The notes under the pieces were generated by a model. It was not told the origin of the DNA. It did no database searches and saw only the letters and a program-made list of their open reading frames with translations. Of a stretch of DNA of 64,000 nt, positions 35,499-43,954 are shown in pieces. Made by a program: the position numbers and the translations under genes. Source of the stretch: Micavibrio_C sp965231165 (GTDB lineage: Bacteria > Pseudomonadota > Alphaproteobacteria > Micavibrionales > Micavibrionaceae); the NCBI GenBank assembly GCA_965231165.1, contig OZ246421.1, positions 682,001 to 746,000 of the forward strand, in the 5' to 3' direction. Numbering within the stretch: the stretch's first letter is position 1; each line of letters begins with the position of its first letter.

Positions 35499-36539
35499 CT
35501 AATTATAGCACTGCGCGCTTCGGTATAGAGGCGCTACCGGGAAGGACTGGCGGTTGTTGTTCACGGGTGCCTTGACTGCTGCAACCGGACGTTCTTCCAG
35601 ATTCTGACGCTCGTATTTTCTGATGGCTTCATAAATTTTAGGACGCAGCAGATTATCATTCCCGAAAATGCGCGTATAGGTATCGGCCATTTCTTTTGCT
35701 GTGCCCCACATGCGAACGCCTTTTTCCCATCCTTCCGCAATATCCTGCTCGGTTGGGAATGTGTAATAGGCACCGTCTTTATTCTCTGATAACGGAAGAA
35801 AATCAACTTTGCCCTTCTGCATATAGGTTGCAAGGGCATCTGTCACAAGGTGTGCGCCGCCTTTTGTGAAGTCAAAGTATTGTTCGACAACGCTTTTGTT
35901 TTTATTGAGCGGGCCTTTATCGACGGAGATGATGGCGCCTTTGTCTATGCCCTCTTCAACCTCATGCAGGCTGGAACCGTGTTCAGTTTTTCCTTTGAGC
36001 AGATTCCAGAAGATCAGATAGAGTCCCTGATTTTGAGGCAGGACGGCAGGATGCAGGTTCCAGAAGAATCCTTTTTCTTTGACGGCGGCAATCATGTCCG
36101 GCTTGAATATATTGTCCTGATACATTGAAATGGTGCCCATGTGGCCGGGTGCGTTCAGTGCTTTCGCAATGGCAGGGTCTTTGATGCTATCGACAGTAAT
36201 GGGTTTGCACTGGTGCGCGCGCATCAGCTGATTGAAGGTGGGCGTGATGCGCTGGATTTTGCCTTCGTTGGCTTCCAAGGCGGGATAGATAACGTCCGCG
36301 AGAATGCCTTCCTCCAGAAAGCTGAACTGCTTCAGGGAGGGTATCGCCCCACGTGGCGATTTCGTATCGGGGGTCATGAAAATGACGGGCTTGATTCCGG
36401 CCTTCTCAAAAAAGGGCATCATTTCATTGAGGTACATGTGCACAACAAGGCAATCACTCGTCAGAATAACGATCTGGCGGAAATCTTTTGATTTGTCATG
36501 AAACTTGCCGGTGATACCGAGCGTGTTGTGGTGCGCCAT
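35499..36539 (-). CDS. formyltransferase-fold protein
   Basis: 346 residues. The central part carries the formyltransferase signature: WNLHPAVLPQNQG (catalytic Asn-x-His) followed by HGSSLHEVEEGIDKGAII (catalytic Asp), as in 10-formyl-tetrahydrofolate enzymes such as PurN, Fmt and sugar N-formyltransferases. N- and C-terminal regions do not match the standard Fmt or PurN layout, and the C-terminal 40 residues look disordered. The substrate is unknown. It is transcribed toward the amidohydrolase gene, from a 340-bp upstream gap. Confidence 0.75.
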   Translation of the reverse strand: MAHHNTLGITGKFHDKSKDFRQIVILTSDCLVVHMYLNEMMPFFEKAGIKPVIFMTPDTKSPRGAIPSLKQFSFLEEGILADVIYPALEANEGKIQRITPTFNQLMRAHQCKPITVDSIKDPAIAKALNAPGHMGTISMYQDNIFKPDMIAAVKEKGFFWNLHPAVLPQNQGLYLIFWNLLKGKTEHGSSLHEVEEGIDKGAIISVDKGPLNKNKSVVEQYFDFTKGGAHLVTDALATYMQKGKVDFLPLSENKDGAYYTFPTEQDIAEGWEKGVRMWGTAKEMADTYTRIFGNDNLLRPKIYEAIRKYERQNLEERPVAAVKAPVNNNRQSFPVAPLYRSAQCYN

Positions 36540-36879
36540 GAGAGCCTCCCCAAGTTCTAGCAGTTATAAAGAGCAAATCTCTTCGTCGTAATGGCCGGCT
36601 GCCGAAGCGGCCGGTGGTTAAAACAAAAAATTCACCGTTACATAACCTGCCTTTAGGGATGAACCTTTAGGGGCGCCCCCATTTGTAGGGGGCCGCGGGC
36701 CAGTGGTAGACGTCCGTGATTATGGTAATACCAGAGGGTACGCCGTAATGCAAGGTTAAATAACAGATTTCCCAGCAAATTCCAGCGATTTTATGCCTCA
36801 AGAGGGGGTGCACACGAAAATCCGTCAAAAGTTAACGTTTTCATTGGCCGTCTGGGCTGTATCGCCTATATTAGCCGCC
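36540..36879. other. 340-bp intergenic region with strong hairpins, no gene seen
   Basis: Lies between the divergent formyltransferase-like gene and kdsA. I see CCGGCTGC-CGAA-GCGGCCGG (36594-36613), GCCCCC-N7-GGGGGC (36675-36693), GGCC-GCG-GGCC (36691-36701), TACC-AGAG-GGTA (36729-36740) and a possible closing pair AACCTT/AAGGTT (36662-36667 with 36752-36757). Together they suggest a folded transcript or leader; promoters for both genes must be here too. I cannot assign a known RNA family. Confidence 0.4.
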
Positions 36880-37701
36880 ATGAAAACGATATCCCTTGGC
36901 AATATCCGGATTGCAAATAATCTTCCCTTTACGTTGTTGGCGGGGCCGTGTGTCCTTGAGAGCCGCGATCATGCTTTTATGATGTGCGGCGCTCTGAAGG
37001 AGATTACCAGCAAGCTGGGGATTCCCTTTATCTATAAGTCATCCTTCGACAAGGCCAACCGGACTTCGGTGAAGGCTGAGCGCGGGATGGGGCTGGATGC
37101 GGCGTTGAAAGTTTTTCAGGACATCAAAAAGGAATTCGATGTGCCCGTGGTGACGGATGTTCACGCGCCGGAGCAATGTGCCGCCGTAGCGGAAGCCGTT
37201 GATGTGCTGCAAATTCCGGCCTTCCTGTGCCGTCAGACGGATTTGTTGCTGGCTGCGGGTAATACCGGCAAGGCGATCAATGTTAAAAAAGGCCAGTTTC
37301 TGGCGCCGTGGGACATGAAGAATGTCGCTGAGAAAATCGCCAGCACCGGCAATGACAATATCATGCTGTGCGAACGTGGCGTGACGTTTGGTTACAATAC
37401 GCTGGTCAATGACATGCGCGCGCTGCCGATCATGGCGGAAACGGGTTATCCGGTGGTGTTCGATGCTACGCATTCGGTTCAATCGCCGGGCGGCAAGGGT
37501 AATGCCACAGGCGGCGACCGCAATATGGTGCCGCCGCTGGCGCGTGCTGCCGTGGCGATTGGCGTGGCTGCCGTATTTATGGAGGCGCACCAAGACCCGG
37601 ATCATGCACCGTCTGATGGGCCTAACATGGTTAAGCTGAACGAGATAGAAGCTGTTCTGCGCACCATGATGCAGATTGATGAGATTGCCAAAGCTATTTA
37701 A
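36880..37701 (+). CDS. kdsA: 2-dehydro-3-deoxyphosphooctonate aldolase (KDO-8-P synthase)
   Basis: Condenses arabinose 5-phosphate with PEP to make KDO-8-phosphate for the lipopolysaccharide core. Visible are LLAGPCVLESRDHA, FIYKSSFDKANRTS, VPVVTDVHAPEQC, LQIPAFLCRQTDLL, VVFDATHSVQSPGG and FMEAHQDPDHAPSDGPNM. I start at ATG 36880 (273 residues); an upstream in-frame ATG at 36793 adds 29 residues not typical of KdsA. It is the first gene of the kdsA-eno run. Confidence 0.95.
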   Translation: MKTISLGNIRIANNLPFTLLAGPCVLESRDHAFMMCGALKEITSKLGIPFIYKSSFDKANRTSVKAERGMGLDAALKVFQDIKKEFDVPVVTDVHAPEQCAAVAEAVDVLQIPAFLCRQTDLLLAAGNTGKAINVKKGQFLAPWDMKNVAEKIASTGNDNIMLCERGVTFGYNTLVNDMRALPIMAETGYPVVFDATHSVQSPGGKGNATGGDRNMVPPLARAAVAIGVAAVFMEAHQDPDHAPSDGPNMVKLNEIEAVLRTMMQIDEIAKAI

Positions 37702-37723
37702 CCACCCTTTTAGGAGAATATGA

Positions 37724-39040
37724 ATGTCCGCCATTATCGATATCGTCGCCCGTGAAATTCTGGATAGCCGTGGCAATCCCACTGTTGAGGTTGATGTGAC
37801 GCTGGAAACGGGTGCGCGCGGCCGTGCAGCGGTGCCGTCGGGCGCATCGACAGGCGCACATGAAGCGGTAGAGTTGCGCGATGGCGACAAAGGTCGTTAT
37901 AACGGCAAGGGCGTTTCCAAGGCGGTTTATGCCGTGAACAACGATATTTTCGAAGCTTTAAGCGGTCAGGATGCGGAAGAGCAGATTCATATAGATCAGC
38001 TGATGATTGAGTTGGACGGTACGCCAAATAAGGCCAAGCTGGGTGCGAATGCCATTCTGGGTGTTTCGCTGGCGGTAGCCAAGGCGATGTCGGATGAACT
38101 GGATGTGCCGTTGTATCGCTATCTGGGTGGTACATTTGCGCATTTGCTGCCGACGCCGATGATGAACATTATCAATGGCGGCGCGCATGCTGATAACCCG
38201 ATTGATTTTCAGGAGTTCATGATTATTCCGGTGGGCGCAGATACGTTTGCGGAAGCCGTTCGTTGCGGTTCCGAAGTGTTTCACGCGTTGAAGAAAGAGC
38301 TTTCAGCGGCAGGCCTGAACACCAATGTGGGCGATGAGGGCGGTTTCGCCCCGGCGGTCAGCTCCTCTGTCGAGGCGCTCGACTATATTATGAAGGCCAT
38401 TAAAGCGGCTGGATACACGCCTGGCGAAGACGTCGTGCTGGGTCTTGATGTGGCCTCGACCGAATTTTACAAGAACGGTAAATATGTGATGGAGGGCGAA
38501 GGCAAAACATTGTCGTCCGCCGAGATGGTCAAATTCTATGAAGACCTTTGCGCGAAATATCCGATTGTGTCGATTGAAGATGGCATGGCTGAAGATGACT
38601 GGGATGGCTGGGTAGCGCTGACCATGGCGCTCGGTGATCGTATCCAGTTGGTTGGTGATGATCTGTTCGTGACCAATTCCGAACGTCTGGCTCGTGGTAT
38701 TGAGATGGGTGCGGCGAATGCGATCCTTGTGAAGGTCAATCAGATTGGTTCTCTGACTGAGACACTGGATGCGATCCAGATGGCGCAGAAGGCTGGATAT
38801 GGCGTTGTGCTGTCACACCGTTCCGGTGAAACTGAAGATTCGACGATTGCCGATATCGCGGTGGCGGTGAATGCTGGTCAGATCAAAACAGGTTCGCTGT
38901 CGCGTTCCGACCGTATGGCAAAATATAATCAGTTGATCCGTATTGAGGAGCTGCTCGGCCCGCAGGCGCAGTATGCGGGGGCTTCGATCCTGCGTTCCAA
39001 GCCGGAGACTGTGAAGAAGGCGAAGAAGAACGCCGCCTGA
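37724..39040 (+). CDS. eno: enolase
   Basis: Interconverts 2-phosphoglycerate and PEP; also a degradosome partner in some bacteria. N-terminal ARQILDSRGNPTVEVDV-type sequence (AREILDSRGNPTVEV), SGASTGAHEAVELRDGD, the metal ligands in VLGLDVASTEF, SIEDGMAEDDWDGW and LVGDDLFVTN, and SHRSGETEDSTIADIAV. Length of 438 residues is slightly longer than E. coli, from a basic C-terminus. It supplies PEP used by KdsA upstream. Confidence 0.98.
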   Translation: MSAIIDIVAREILDSRGNPTVEVDVTLETGARGRAAVPSGASTGAHEAVELRDGDKGRYNGKGVSKAVYAVNNDIFEALSGQDAEEQIHIDQLMIELDGTPNKAKLGANAILGVSLAVAKAMSDELDVPLYRYLGGTFAHLLPTPMMNIINGGAHADNPIDFQEFMIIPVGADTFAEAVRCGSEVFHALKKELSAAGLNTNVGDEGGFAPAVSSSVEALDYIMKAIKAAGYTPGEDVVLGLDVASTEFYKNGKYVMEGEGKTLSSAEMVKFYEDLCAKYPIVSIEDGMAEDDWDGWVALTMALGDRIQLVGDDLFVTNSERLARGIEMGAANAILVKVNQIGSLTETLDAIQMAQKAGYGVVLSHRSGETEDSTIADIAVAVNAGQIKTGSLSRSDRMAKYNQLIRIEELLGPQAQYAGASILRSKPETVKKAKKNAA

Positions 39041-39056
39041 TTAGGAATCGTGAAAA

Positions 39057-39515
39057 ATGAAATTAACGCCGCACAGCGCACGTATATACATACTGCTGGC
39101 GGCGTTTTTTCTGGCGCTGCCATCGCTGAACCATCTGTACAAGGGGCAGGAGGGGCGTTTTCTGGTGGCTCATCCGGACCAGCCCGCCGGGGTGTTTCAG
39201 CAAAGCGTTATCTATATCGTGCATCACGATTTGTTTGGGGGTGCGCGGGGTTATATTATCAACCGGCCTTTGTCGGGGCAGGATGCGTTTTATGGCGGGC
39301 CGCTTTCTTACCCAGAACATACCTTCGTTATGTCGCATCAGGGTAGGGAAAGAAAATATAGAGGGTTCGCCGGATGGGCGCCGTTGCAACTGGAATATGA
39401 AATTATCCGAGGTGCGTGGTCGATCAGGGACGGTGATCATGCTGTGATATTTTCCGATGTGCCCGAGAAGATTTGGACGAATATCAGCGGGCAAACACGA
39501 GGGGCTGTGTACTAA
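39057..39515 (+). CDS. AlgH/YqgE-family protein with an N-terminal membrane segment
   Basis: 152 residues. After a hydrophobic N-terminus (residues 10-24) comes GRFLVAHPDQPAGVFQQSVI with YIVHH and GARGYIINRPL, then YGGPL and GFAGWAPLQLEYEI, matching the YqgE/AlgH family (DUF179). Canonical members are cytosolic and about 185-190 residues, so the leading hydrophobic segment and shorter body are unusual. It lies 16 bp after eno and before ftsB. Confidence 0.75.
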   Translation: MKLTPHSARIYILLAAFFLALPSLNHLYKGQEGRFLVAHPDQPAGVFQQSVIYIVHHDLFGGARGYIINRPLSGQDAFYGGPLSYPEHTFVMSHQGRERKYRGFAGWAPLQLEYEIIRGAWSIRDGDHAVIFSDVPEKIWTNISGQTRGAVY

Positions 39516-39618
39516 TTTTAGTGCGTTCTCTGTATGTTCACGGTTAAGTAGCTGACTCTGCTGCATTTTTTGAATTATCCCCATTGCTTTCCGGAATCGT
39601 ATGTGATTCACTGGATAT

Positions 39619-39933
39619 ATGAAGAGACTTCTCCAGCAACGCTATGTAGTAAAACACAATTTTGTGGCAATCATCGGATTTTGCCTGTGCTTTTATTTCA
39701 CATATCATATTGTTTCGGGGGAGCGGAGCTATCTGCGGATGGTGTCGCTGGAACGCAATATCGAGCGCCTGTCCGGTCAATATGACGACCTTCATAAGCA
39801 GCGCCAGACATTGGAAAACAAAGTCGCCATGCTGCGCCCCGGCTCGATTGACCCCGACCTGCTTGATGAGCGCGCCCGGATCATGCTGGGGTATCAGCAT
39901 CCAGATGAACTGGTGGTTATGCGGGCGCAATGA
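39619..39933 (+). CDS. ftsB: septum formation initiator FtsB/DivIC family
   Basis: 104 residues: cytoplasmic N-terminus, one membrane helix (about residues 15-33), then a periplasmic coiled coil (LERNIERLSGQYDDLHKQRQ) and the DPDLLDERARIMLGYQHPDE segment typical of the family. FtsB bridges FtsL and FtsQ in the divisome. The position between eno and pdhA is the standard alphaproteobacterial order. Confidence 0.9.
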   Translation: MKRLLQQRYVVKHNFVAIIGFCLCFYFTYHIVSGERSYLRMVSLERNIERLSGQYDDLHKQRQTLENKVAMLRPGSIDPDLLDERARIMLGYQHPDELVVMRAQ

Positions 39934-40042
39934 CTTGCGTTGCATCGCAAAAAAACAGACCATCCAATCTGGTTAATTTCGTCAAAATAGTGTATTTAAT
40001 TCCTCGTATTTCTTGGATTTTCTAGAACTCCGCAGGAGGAGC

Positions 40043-41080
40043 ATGTCCGTGTCATCCATCAAGGACGCCGGTGGTAAAAAGCCCCGGCTGAAAACCGTTT
40101 CCAACGTATCTCCGAAGCCCGATGCCGCAGAGATGAAAAAACTCTATCGCGACATGCTTTTGATCCGCCGTTTCGAGGAAAAAGCAGGTCAGCTATACGG
40201 CATGGGTCTGATTGGTGGTTTCTGCCATTTGTATATCGGGCAGGAAGCTGTCGTTACCGGCATTCAGTCGGTGCAGGAGCCGCAGGACACGGTTATCACT
40301 GCTTACCGCGACCACGGCCATATGCTGGCCTGTGGTATGGACCCGAAAGGCGTGATGGCTGAGCTGACGGGCCGCAAGGGTGGCTACTCGGCGGGCAAGG
40401 GCGGTTCGATGCACATGTTCAGCAAGGAAGCGAATTTCTTCGGTGGCCATGGTATCGTGGGTGCCAGTGGTTGCTTGGGCACCGGTCTCGGGTTTGCGCA
40501 CAAATATAAAGGCGATAATGGCGTTGCGGTTGCTTATATGGGCGATGGTTCCGCCAACCAGGGGCAACTTTATGAGTCATACAACATGGCGGCGCTGTGG
40601 AAATTGCCCGTCCTGTACGTGATCGAGAATAATGGTTACGCGATGGGCACCAGCAATGCGCGCCATGCTGCCGGTGAACTATACCGCCGTGGCGAAGGTT
40701 ACGGCATTCCGGGCGAGCAGGTTGACGGCATGGATGTGTTCGCGGTGCAGGCGGCGGCGCGTCAGGCGCTTGACTATGTACGCTCCGGCAATGGCCCGTA
40801 CATTCTGGAAGTGATGACCTATCGTTATCGCGGTCACTCGATGTCTGATCCGGGCAAATATCGCTCGAAAGAAGAGGTCGAGAAATACCGCAATGAGCGT
40901 GACCCGATTGAGCAACTGAAAAAACTTCTTGAAGCCGAGGGTGTGAGCGAAGAAGCGCTGAAACCGTTGGAGAAAGAAGTCAAAGAGATCGTCAATGAGT
41001 CCGCCCAGTTCGCGCAGGAATCGCCGGAACCTGATCCGAGCGAGTTGTGGACGGATATTCTGGTTGAAGTGAAAGACTAG
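40043..41080 (+). CDS. pdhA: pyruvate dehydrogenase E1 component alpha subunit
   Basis: The thiamine diphosphate subunit of E1, which decarboxylates pyruvate. The N-terminal RRFEEKAGQLYGMGLIGGF, the TPP motif GDGSANQGQLYESYNMAALW...VIENN, and the phosphorylation-loop-like YRYRGHSMSDPGKYR are present. I start at ATG 40043 because AGGAGGA sits 6 bases upstream; a TTG at 40013 would add 10 residues. Length is 345. It is the first gene of the pdh cluster. Confidence 0.97.
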   Translation: MSVSSIKDAGGKKPRLKTVSNVSPKPDAAEMKKLYRDMLLIRRFEEKAGQLYGMGLIGGFCHLYIGQEAVVTGIQSVQEPQDTVITAYRDHGHMLACGMDPKGVMAELTGRKGGYSAGKGGSMHMFSKEANFFGGHGIVGASGCLGTGLGFAHKYKGDNGVAVAYMGDGSANQGQLYESYNMAALWKLPVLYVIENNGYAMGTSNARHAAGELYRRGEGYGIPGEQVDGMDVFAVQAAARQALDYVRSGNGPYILEVMTYRYRGHSMSDPGKYRSKEEVEKYRNERDPIEQLKKLLEAEGVSEEALKPLEKEVKEIVNESAQFAQESPEPDPSELWTDILVEVKD

Positions 41081-41082
41081 TC

Positions 41083-41439
41083 ATGGCTATTACACGCATC
41101 AATACAAACCAGCGCTTAAGTCAGGTCGTCGTACATGGGGATACCATTTATATCTCCGGGCAGGTGGCTGTTGCTAATCGTGGTAAGAGTATTGCCGAGC
41201 AGACGACAGAAGTTCTCGGCGCGATTGAGAAATATCTGGCTGACACCGGGAGCGATAAAAACCACATGCTGTCGGCGACGGTCTGGCTTTCCGATATGGC
41301 GAGTTACGACGAGTTTAACAAGGTGTGGGACGTCTGGGTGCCGCAAGGGCAAGCCCCGTCACGCGCCTGCGTCGAAGCTAAGCTCGTATTTCCTGATTTC
41401 AATGTTGAAGTGGCGGTTGTGGCGGCGGTTAAAGGATAG
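41083..41439 (+). CDS. RidA/YjgF-family enamine/imine deaminase
   Basis: 118 residues with the family features: VVHGDTIYISGQVA, a helix with QTTEVLGAIEKYL, and the C-terminal PSRACVEAKLVFPDFNVEVAVVA in which the substrate-binding Arg and Glu are kept. RidA proteins hydrolyse reactive 2-aminoacrylate made by PLP enzymes, releasing pyruvate. It starts 2 bases after pdhA, inside the pdh cluster, where clearing a reactive pyruvate precursor would make sense; that link is inference. Confidence 0.9.
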   Translation: MAITRINTNQRLSQVVVHGDTIYISGQVAVANRGKSIAEQTTEVLGAIEKYLADTGSDKNHMLSATVWLSDMASYDEFNKVWDVWVPQGQAPSRACVEAKLVFPDFNVEVAVVAAVKG

Positions 41440-41441
41440 AG

Positions 41442-42080
41442 ATGAAATTTTTTCAAATCGTCATTTCCTGCTTGGTTTTATTTTCCAGCGCTTATGCCAG
41501 CGCTGCTAATACTATAGGCGTTGCCAAGCAAACGGTGATTGATAAGGTTTTTGAAAATCCGGGAGCTTTTTTGTTCCATGACACTCTGTTGCAGCGTCAT
41601 GTTCATCCCGACACTAAAGTGCCTTACTACACGCTGTATAAGTTCAAGGATGGGGTGACTGTTTCTGAAACCAGATCTTCAGACCCGCTTCCGGATTCAG
41701 AGATTCATCAATGGTTTGGCCTTGGAAAAGTTACGGGTATCGGCGCTTTTGAAAAAATAAAAGAGACAACGCGCATTCCCAACCGTGCCGGGGAGCCTTT
41801 TTTATGGATTGTGGAGACGGGCATTAAAAAGCCGGTAAAGCTTTATGTTCATTCCCGTTTCCCCGGAGATAAAATGCCCGATAACATTCCGGAGCAAGTG
41901 AAGATTGAAGGCTCGACGGCGATTATTCCTCTGGGGGAATTTCCTTTGGATAAATATGACGGGAAGATGGTTATGGATCTTACTGTCGATCAGAACGACC
42001 CTTCGGGCATATATAAAAATTTCCTTGCTGATGACAGCGGTATAATTGCCGGTGTGTCTTACCTCGTTGGCAATAAATAA
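41442..42080 (+). CDS. exported protein, unknown, between pdh genes
   Basis: 212 residues with a clear signal peptide (residues 1-21, ending SAYASA-A). The mature part has mixed strand-like segments such as VPYYTLYKFKDGVTVSE and IPLGEFPLDKYDGKMVMDL; no catalytic motif or lipobox is seen. It starts 2 bases after the RidA stop, so it shares the transcript. Not recognised. A periplasmic protein inside a pdh operon is unexpected. Confidence 0.8.
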   Translation: MKFFQIVISCLVLFSSAYASAANTIGVAKQTVIDKVFENPGAFLFHDTLLQRHVHPDTKVPYYTLYKFKDGVTVSETRSSDPLPDSEIHQWFGLGKVTGIGAFEKIKETTRIPNRAGEPFLWIVETGIKKPVKLYVHSRFPGDKMPDNIPEQVKIEGSTAIIPLGEFPLDKYDGKMVMDLTVDQNDPSGIYKNFLADDSGIIAGVSYLVGNK

Positions 42081-42132
42081 AGTTTTAAGCTAGATAAGTT
42101 ACCGGCCCTGCCGGAACACGGAGAAAAGTAAA

Positions 42133-43566
42133 ATGCCTACAGATATCCTGATGCCCGCGCTTTCCCCGACGATGACGGAGGGCAAGCTTGCCCGCTGGAC
42201 GAAGAAGGAAGGCGATTCCGTGAAGCCCGGCGATGTGATCGCTGAGATCGAAACCGACAAGGCGACGATGGAAGTCGAGGCGGTCGATGAAGGCAAGATC
42301 GGCAAGATTATCGTTCCGGAAGGCACTGAAGGCGTGGCGGTTAATGCCGTGATTGCAATTTTGCTGGAAGACGGCGAGGGTTCCGAAAAAATTATCGTGA
42401 ACAAGCCTGTGACGGATATTCCATGTGTGCCGCAAGCGGCGGCTGCGACGGCGACAGTTCATTCAACATCGACGGCCACGCAGGCCGCCGGCAAAAGAAT
42501 TTCTGAAAACCGCGATATTCTTTATGCGCAGGGTGCGGTAGTCGAGCCGACGCCTTTCGATGAAGCTGCCTATATGGCCGATACCGTGACCATGACCGTG
42601 CGTGAAGCCTTGCGGGCGGGGATGTCGGAAGAAATGCGCCGCGATGAAACTGTTTATCTGATGGGTGAGGAAGTCGCCCAGTATCAGGGCGCTTATAAAG
42701 TTTCCCAAGGTATGCTGGAAGAATTTGGCGAGAAGCGCGTGATTGATACGCCGATCACCGAATATGGTTTTGCCGGGATTGCGGTTGGTTCCGCGTTCAA
42801 GGGTTTGAAGCCGATTGTCGAATTTATGACGATGAACTTCGCGATGCAGGCGATTGACCATATCATCAACTCGGCCGGTAAAACGCTGTATATGGCGGGC
42901 GGTCAACTGGGTTGCCCGATTGTGTTCCGTGGCCCGAATGGCTGCGCCGCGCGCGTGGGTGCGCAGCACTCGCAGGATTATGCCAGCTGGTATGGCCATA
43001 TTCCCGGTCTTAAGGTGATTGCGCCGTGGTCGGCGGCGGATGCCAAAGGCCTGATGAAGGCGGCGATCCGCGATCCGAATCCGGTCGTGATCCTTGAAAA
43101 CGAGATCATGTACGGTCAGAGCTTTGAAGTGCCAAAGGATGAGGATTTTGTTATTCCCATTGGCCGCGCCAAGATTGAGCGCGAAGGCGCCGATGTGACC
43201 ATCGTCGCCTATTCGATCATGGTTGGTAAATCGCTGGAAGCTGCGAAGAAGCTTGAGGAGATGGGTATCAGCGCGGAGGTGATTAACCTGCGCACGATCC
43301 GCCCGCTCGACCGCTGGACGATCATCGAGTCGGTTAAGAAAACCAATCGCTGCGTCAGCGTGGAAGAAGGTTGGCCTTATGCCGGTATCGGTTCTGAAAT
43401 TGCGGCACTGGTGAACGAACATGCGTTTGATTATCTGGATGCACCGGTGCGCCGTGTCTGCGGTGCGGATATTCCGATGCCGTATGCCGCTAATCTCGAA
43501 AAACTGGCTGTGCCGCAAGTTGACGAGATCGTGCATGTTGTGAAGGAAGTTTGTTATGTTCGTTAA
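42133..43566 (+). CDS. pdhB: pyruvate dehydrogenase E1 component beta subunit with N-terminal lipoyl domain
   Basis: 477 residues. Residues 1-80 are a lipoyl domain (MPALSPTMTEGKLARW, with the lipoylated Lys in ETDKATMEV); a linker follows, then the transketolase-like E1 beta domain from about residue 145 (MTVREALRAGMSEEMRRDE, QAIDHIINSAGKTLYM, and the C-terminal PYAANLEKLAVPQVDEIV). E1 beta with a fused lipoyl domain is known in alphaproteobacteria. The final 11 bases overlap the next gene. Confidence 0.97.
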   Translation: MPTDILMPALSPTMTEGKLARWTKKEGDSVKPGDVIAEIETDKATMEVEAVDEGKIGKIIVPEGTEGVAVNAVIAILLEDGEGSEKIIVNKPVTDIPCVPQAAAATATVHSTSTATQAAGKRISENRDILYAQGAVVEPTPFDEAAYMADTVTMTVREALRAGMSEEMRRDETVYLMGEEVAQYQGAYKVSQGMLEEFGEKRVIDTPITEYGFAGIAVGSAFKGLKPIVEFMTMNFAMQAIDHIINSAGKTLYMAGGQLGCPIVFRGPNGCAARVGAQHSQDYASWYGHIPGLKVIAPWSAADAKGLMKAAIRDPNPVVILENEIMYGQSFEVPKDEDFVIPIGRAKIEREGADVTIVAYSIMVGKSLEAAKKLEEMGISAEVINLRTIRPLDRWTIIESVKKTNRCVSVEEGWPYAGIGSEIAALVNEHAFDYLDAPVRRVCGADIPMPYAANLEKLAVPQVDEIVHVVKEVCYVR

Positions 43567-43939
43567 GTATCTAAGCTTTGCTTTTTTACTATATATAGTC
43601 TCATTTTCTTACGCTTATGCTGCGGATGATTGCAAAAATCCTCAAACGCAAACTGATATGAATATTTGTTCTGATCTTGCATACAAGAAGGCGGATGAAG
43701 AGCTTAATGTTACATATAAAAAGGCTTTAAAGATTCTTGAGGGATCGGATGCCGCTCAAATTGAGAAATTTAAGGAAACTCAAAGGTCGTGGATAAAATA
43801 TCGCGACCTAAACTGTGATTATGCAGTTTCGGGCTATGAGGGCGGTACAATTGCGCCTCTTATTTACGCTACATGTATGACAGAATTGACTCAGGAACGC
43901 ACAAAACAAATCCCTCAGCTTTTCGGTGAGTGGGAATAA
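43556..43939 (+). CDS. LprI/DUF1311-family exported protein
   Basis: 127 residues: signal peptide (residues 1-22, ending AYAAD), then CKNPQTQTDMNICSDLAYKKADEELN and KETQRSWIKYRDLNCDY, the spacing of Cys, Met-N-x-C and W-x-x-Y-R typical of DUF1311 (LprI lysozyme-inhibitor family). It overlaps pdhB by 11 bases and ends 15 bases before pdhC. It looks more AT-rich than the flanking pdh genes, suggesting a later insertion. Lysozyme inhibition is a family property and is not shown here. Confidence 0.85.
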   Translation: MFVKYLSFAFLLYIVSFSYAYAADDCKNPQTQTDMNICSDLAYKKADEELNVTYKKALKILEGSDAAQIEKFKETQRSWIKYRDLNCDYAVSGYEGGTIAPLIYATCMTELTQERTKQIPQLFGEWE

Positions 43940-43954
43940 GATATAGAGGATAAT

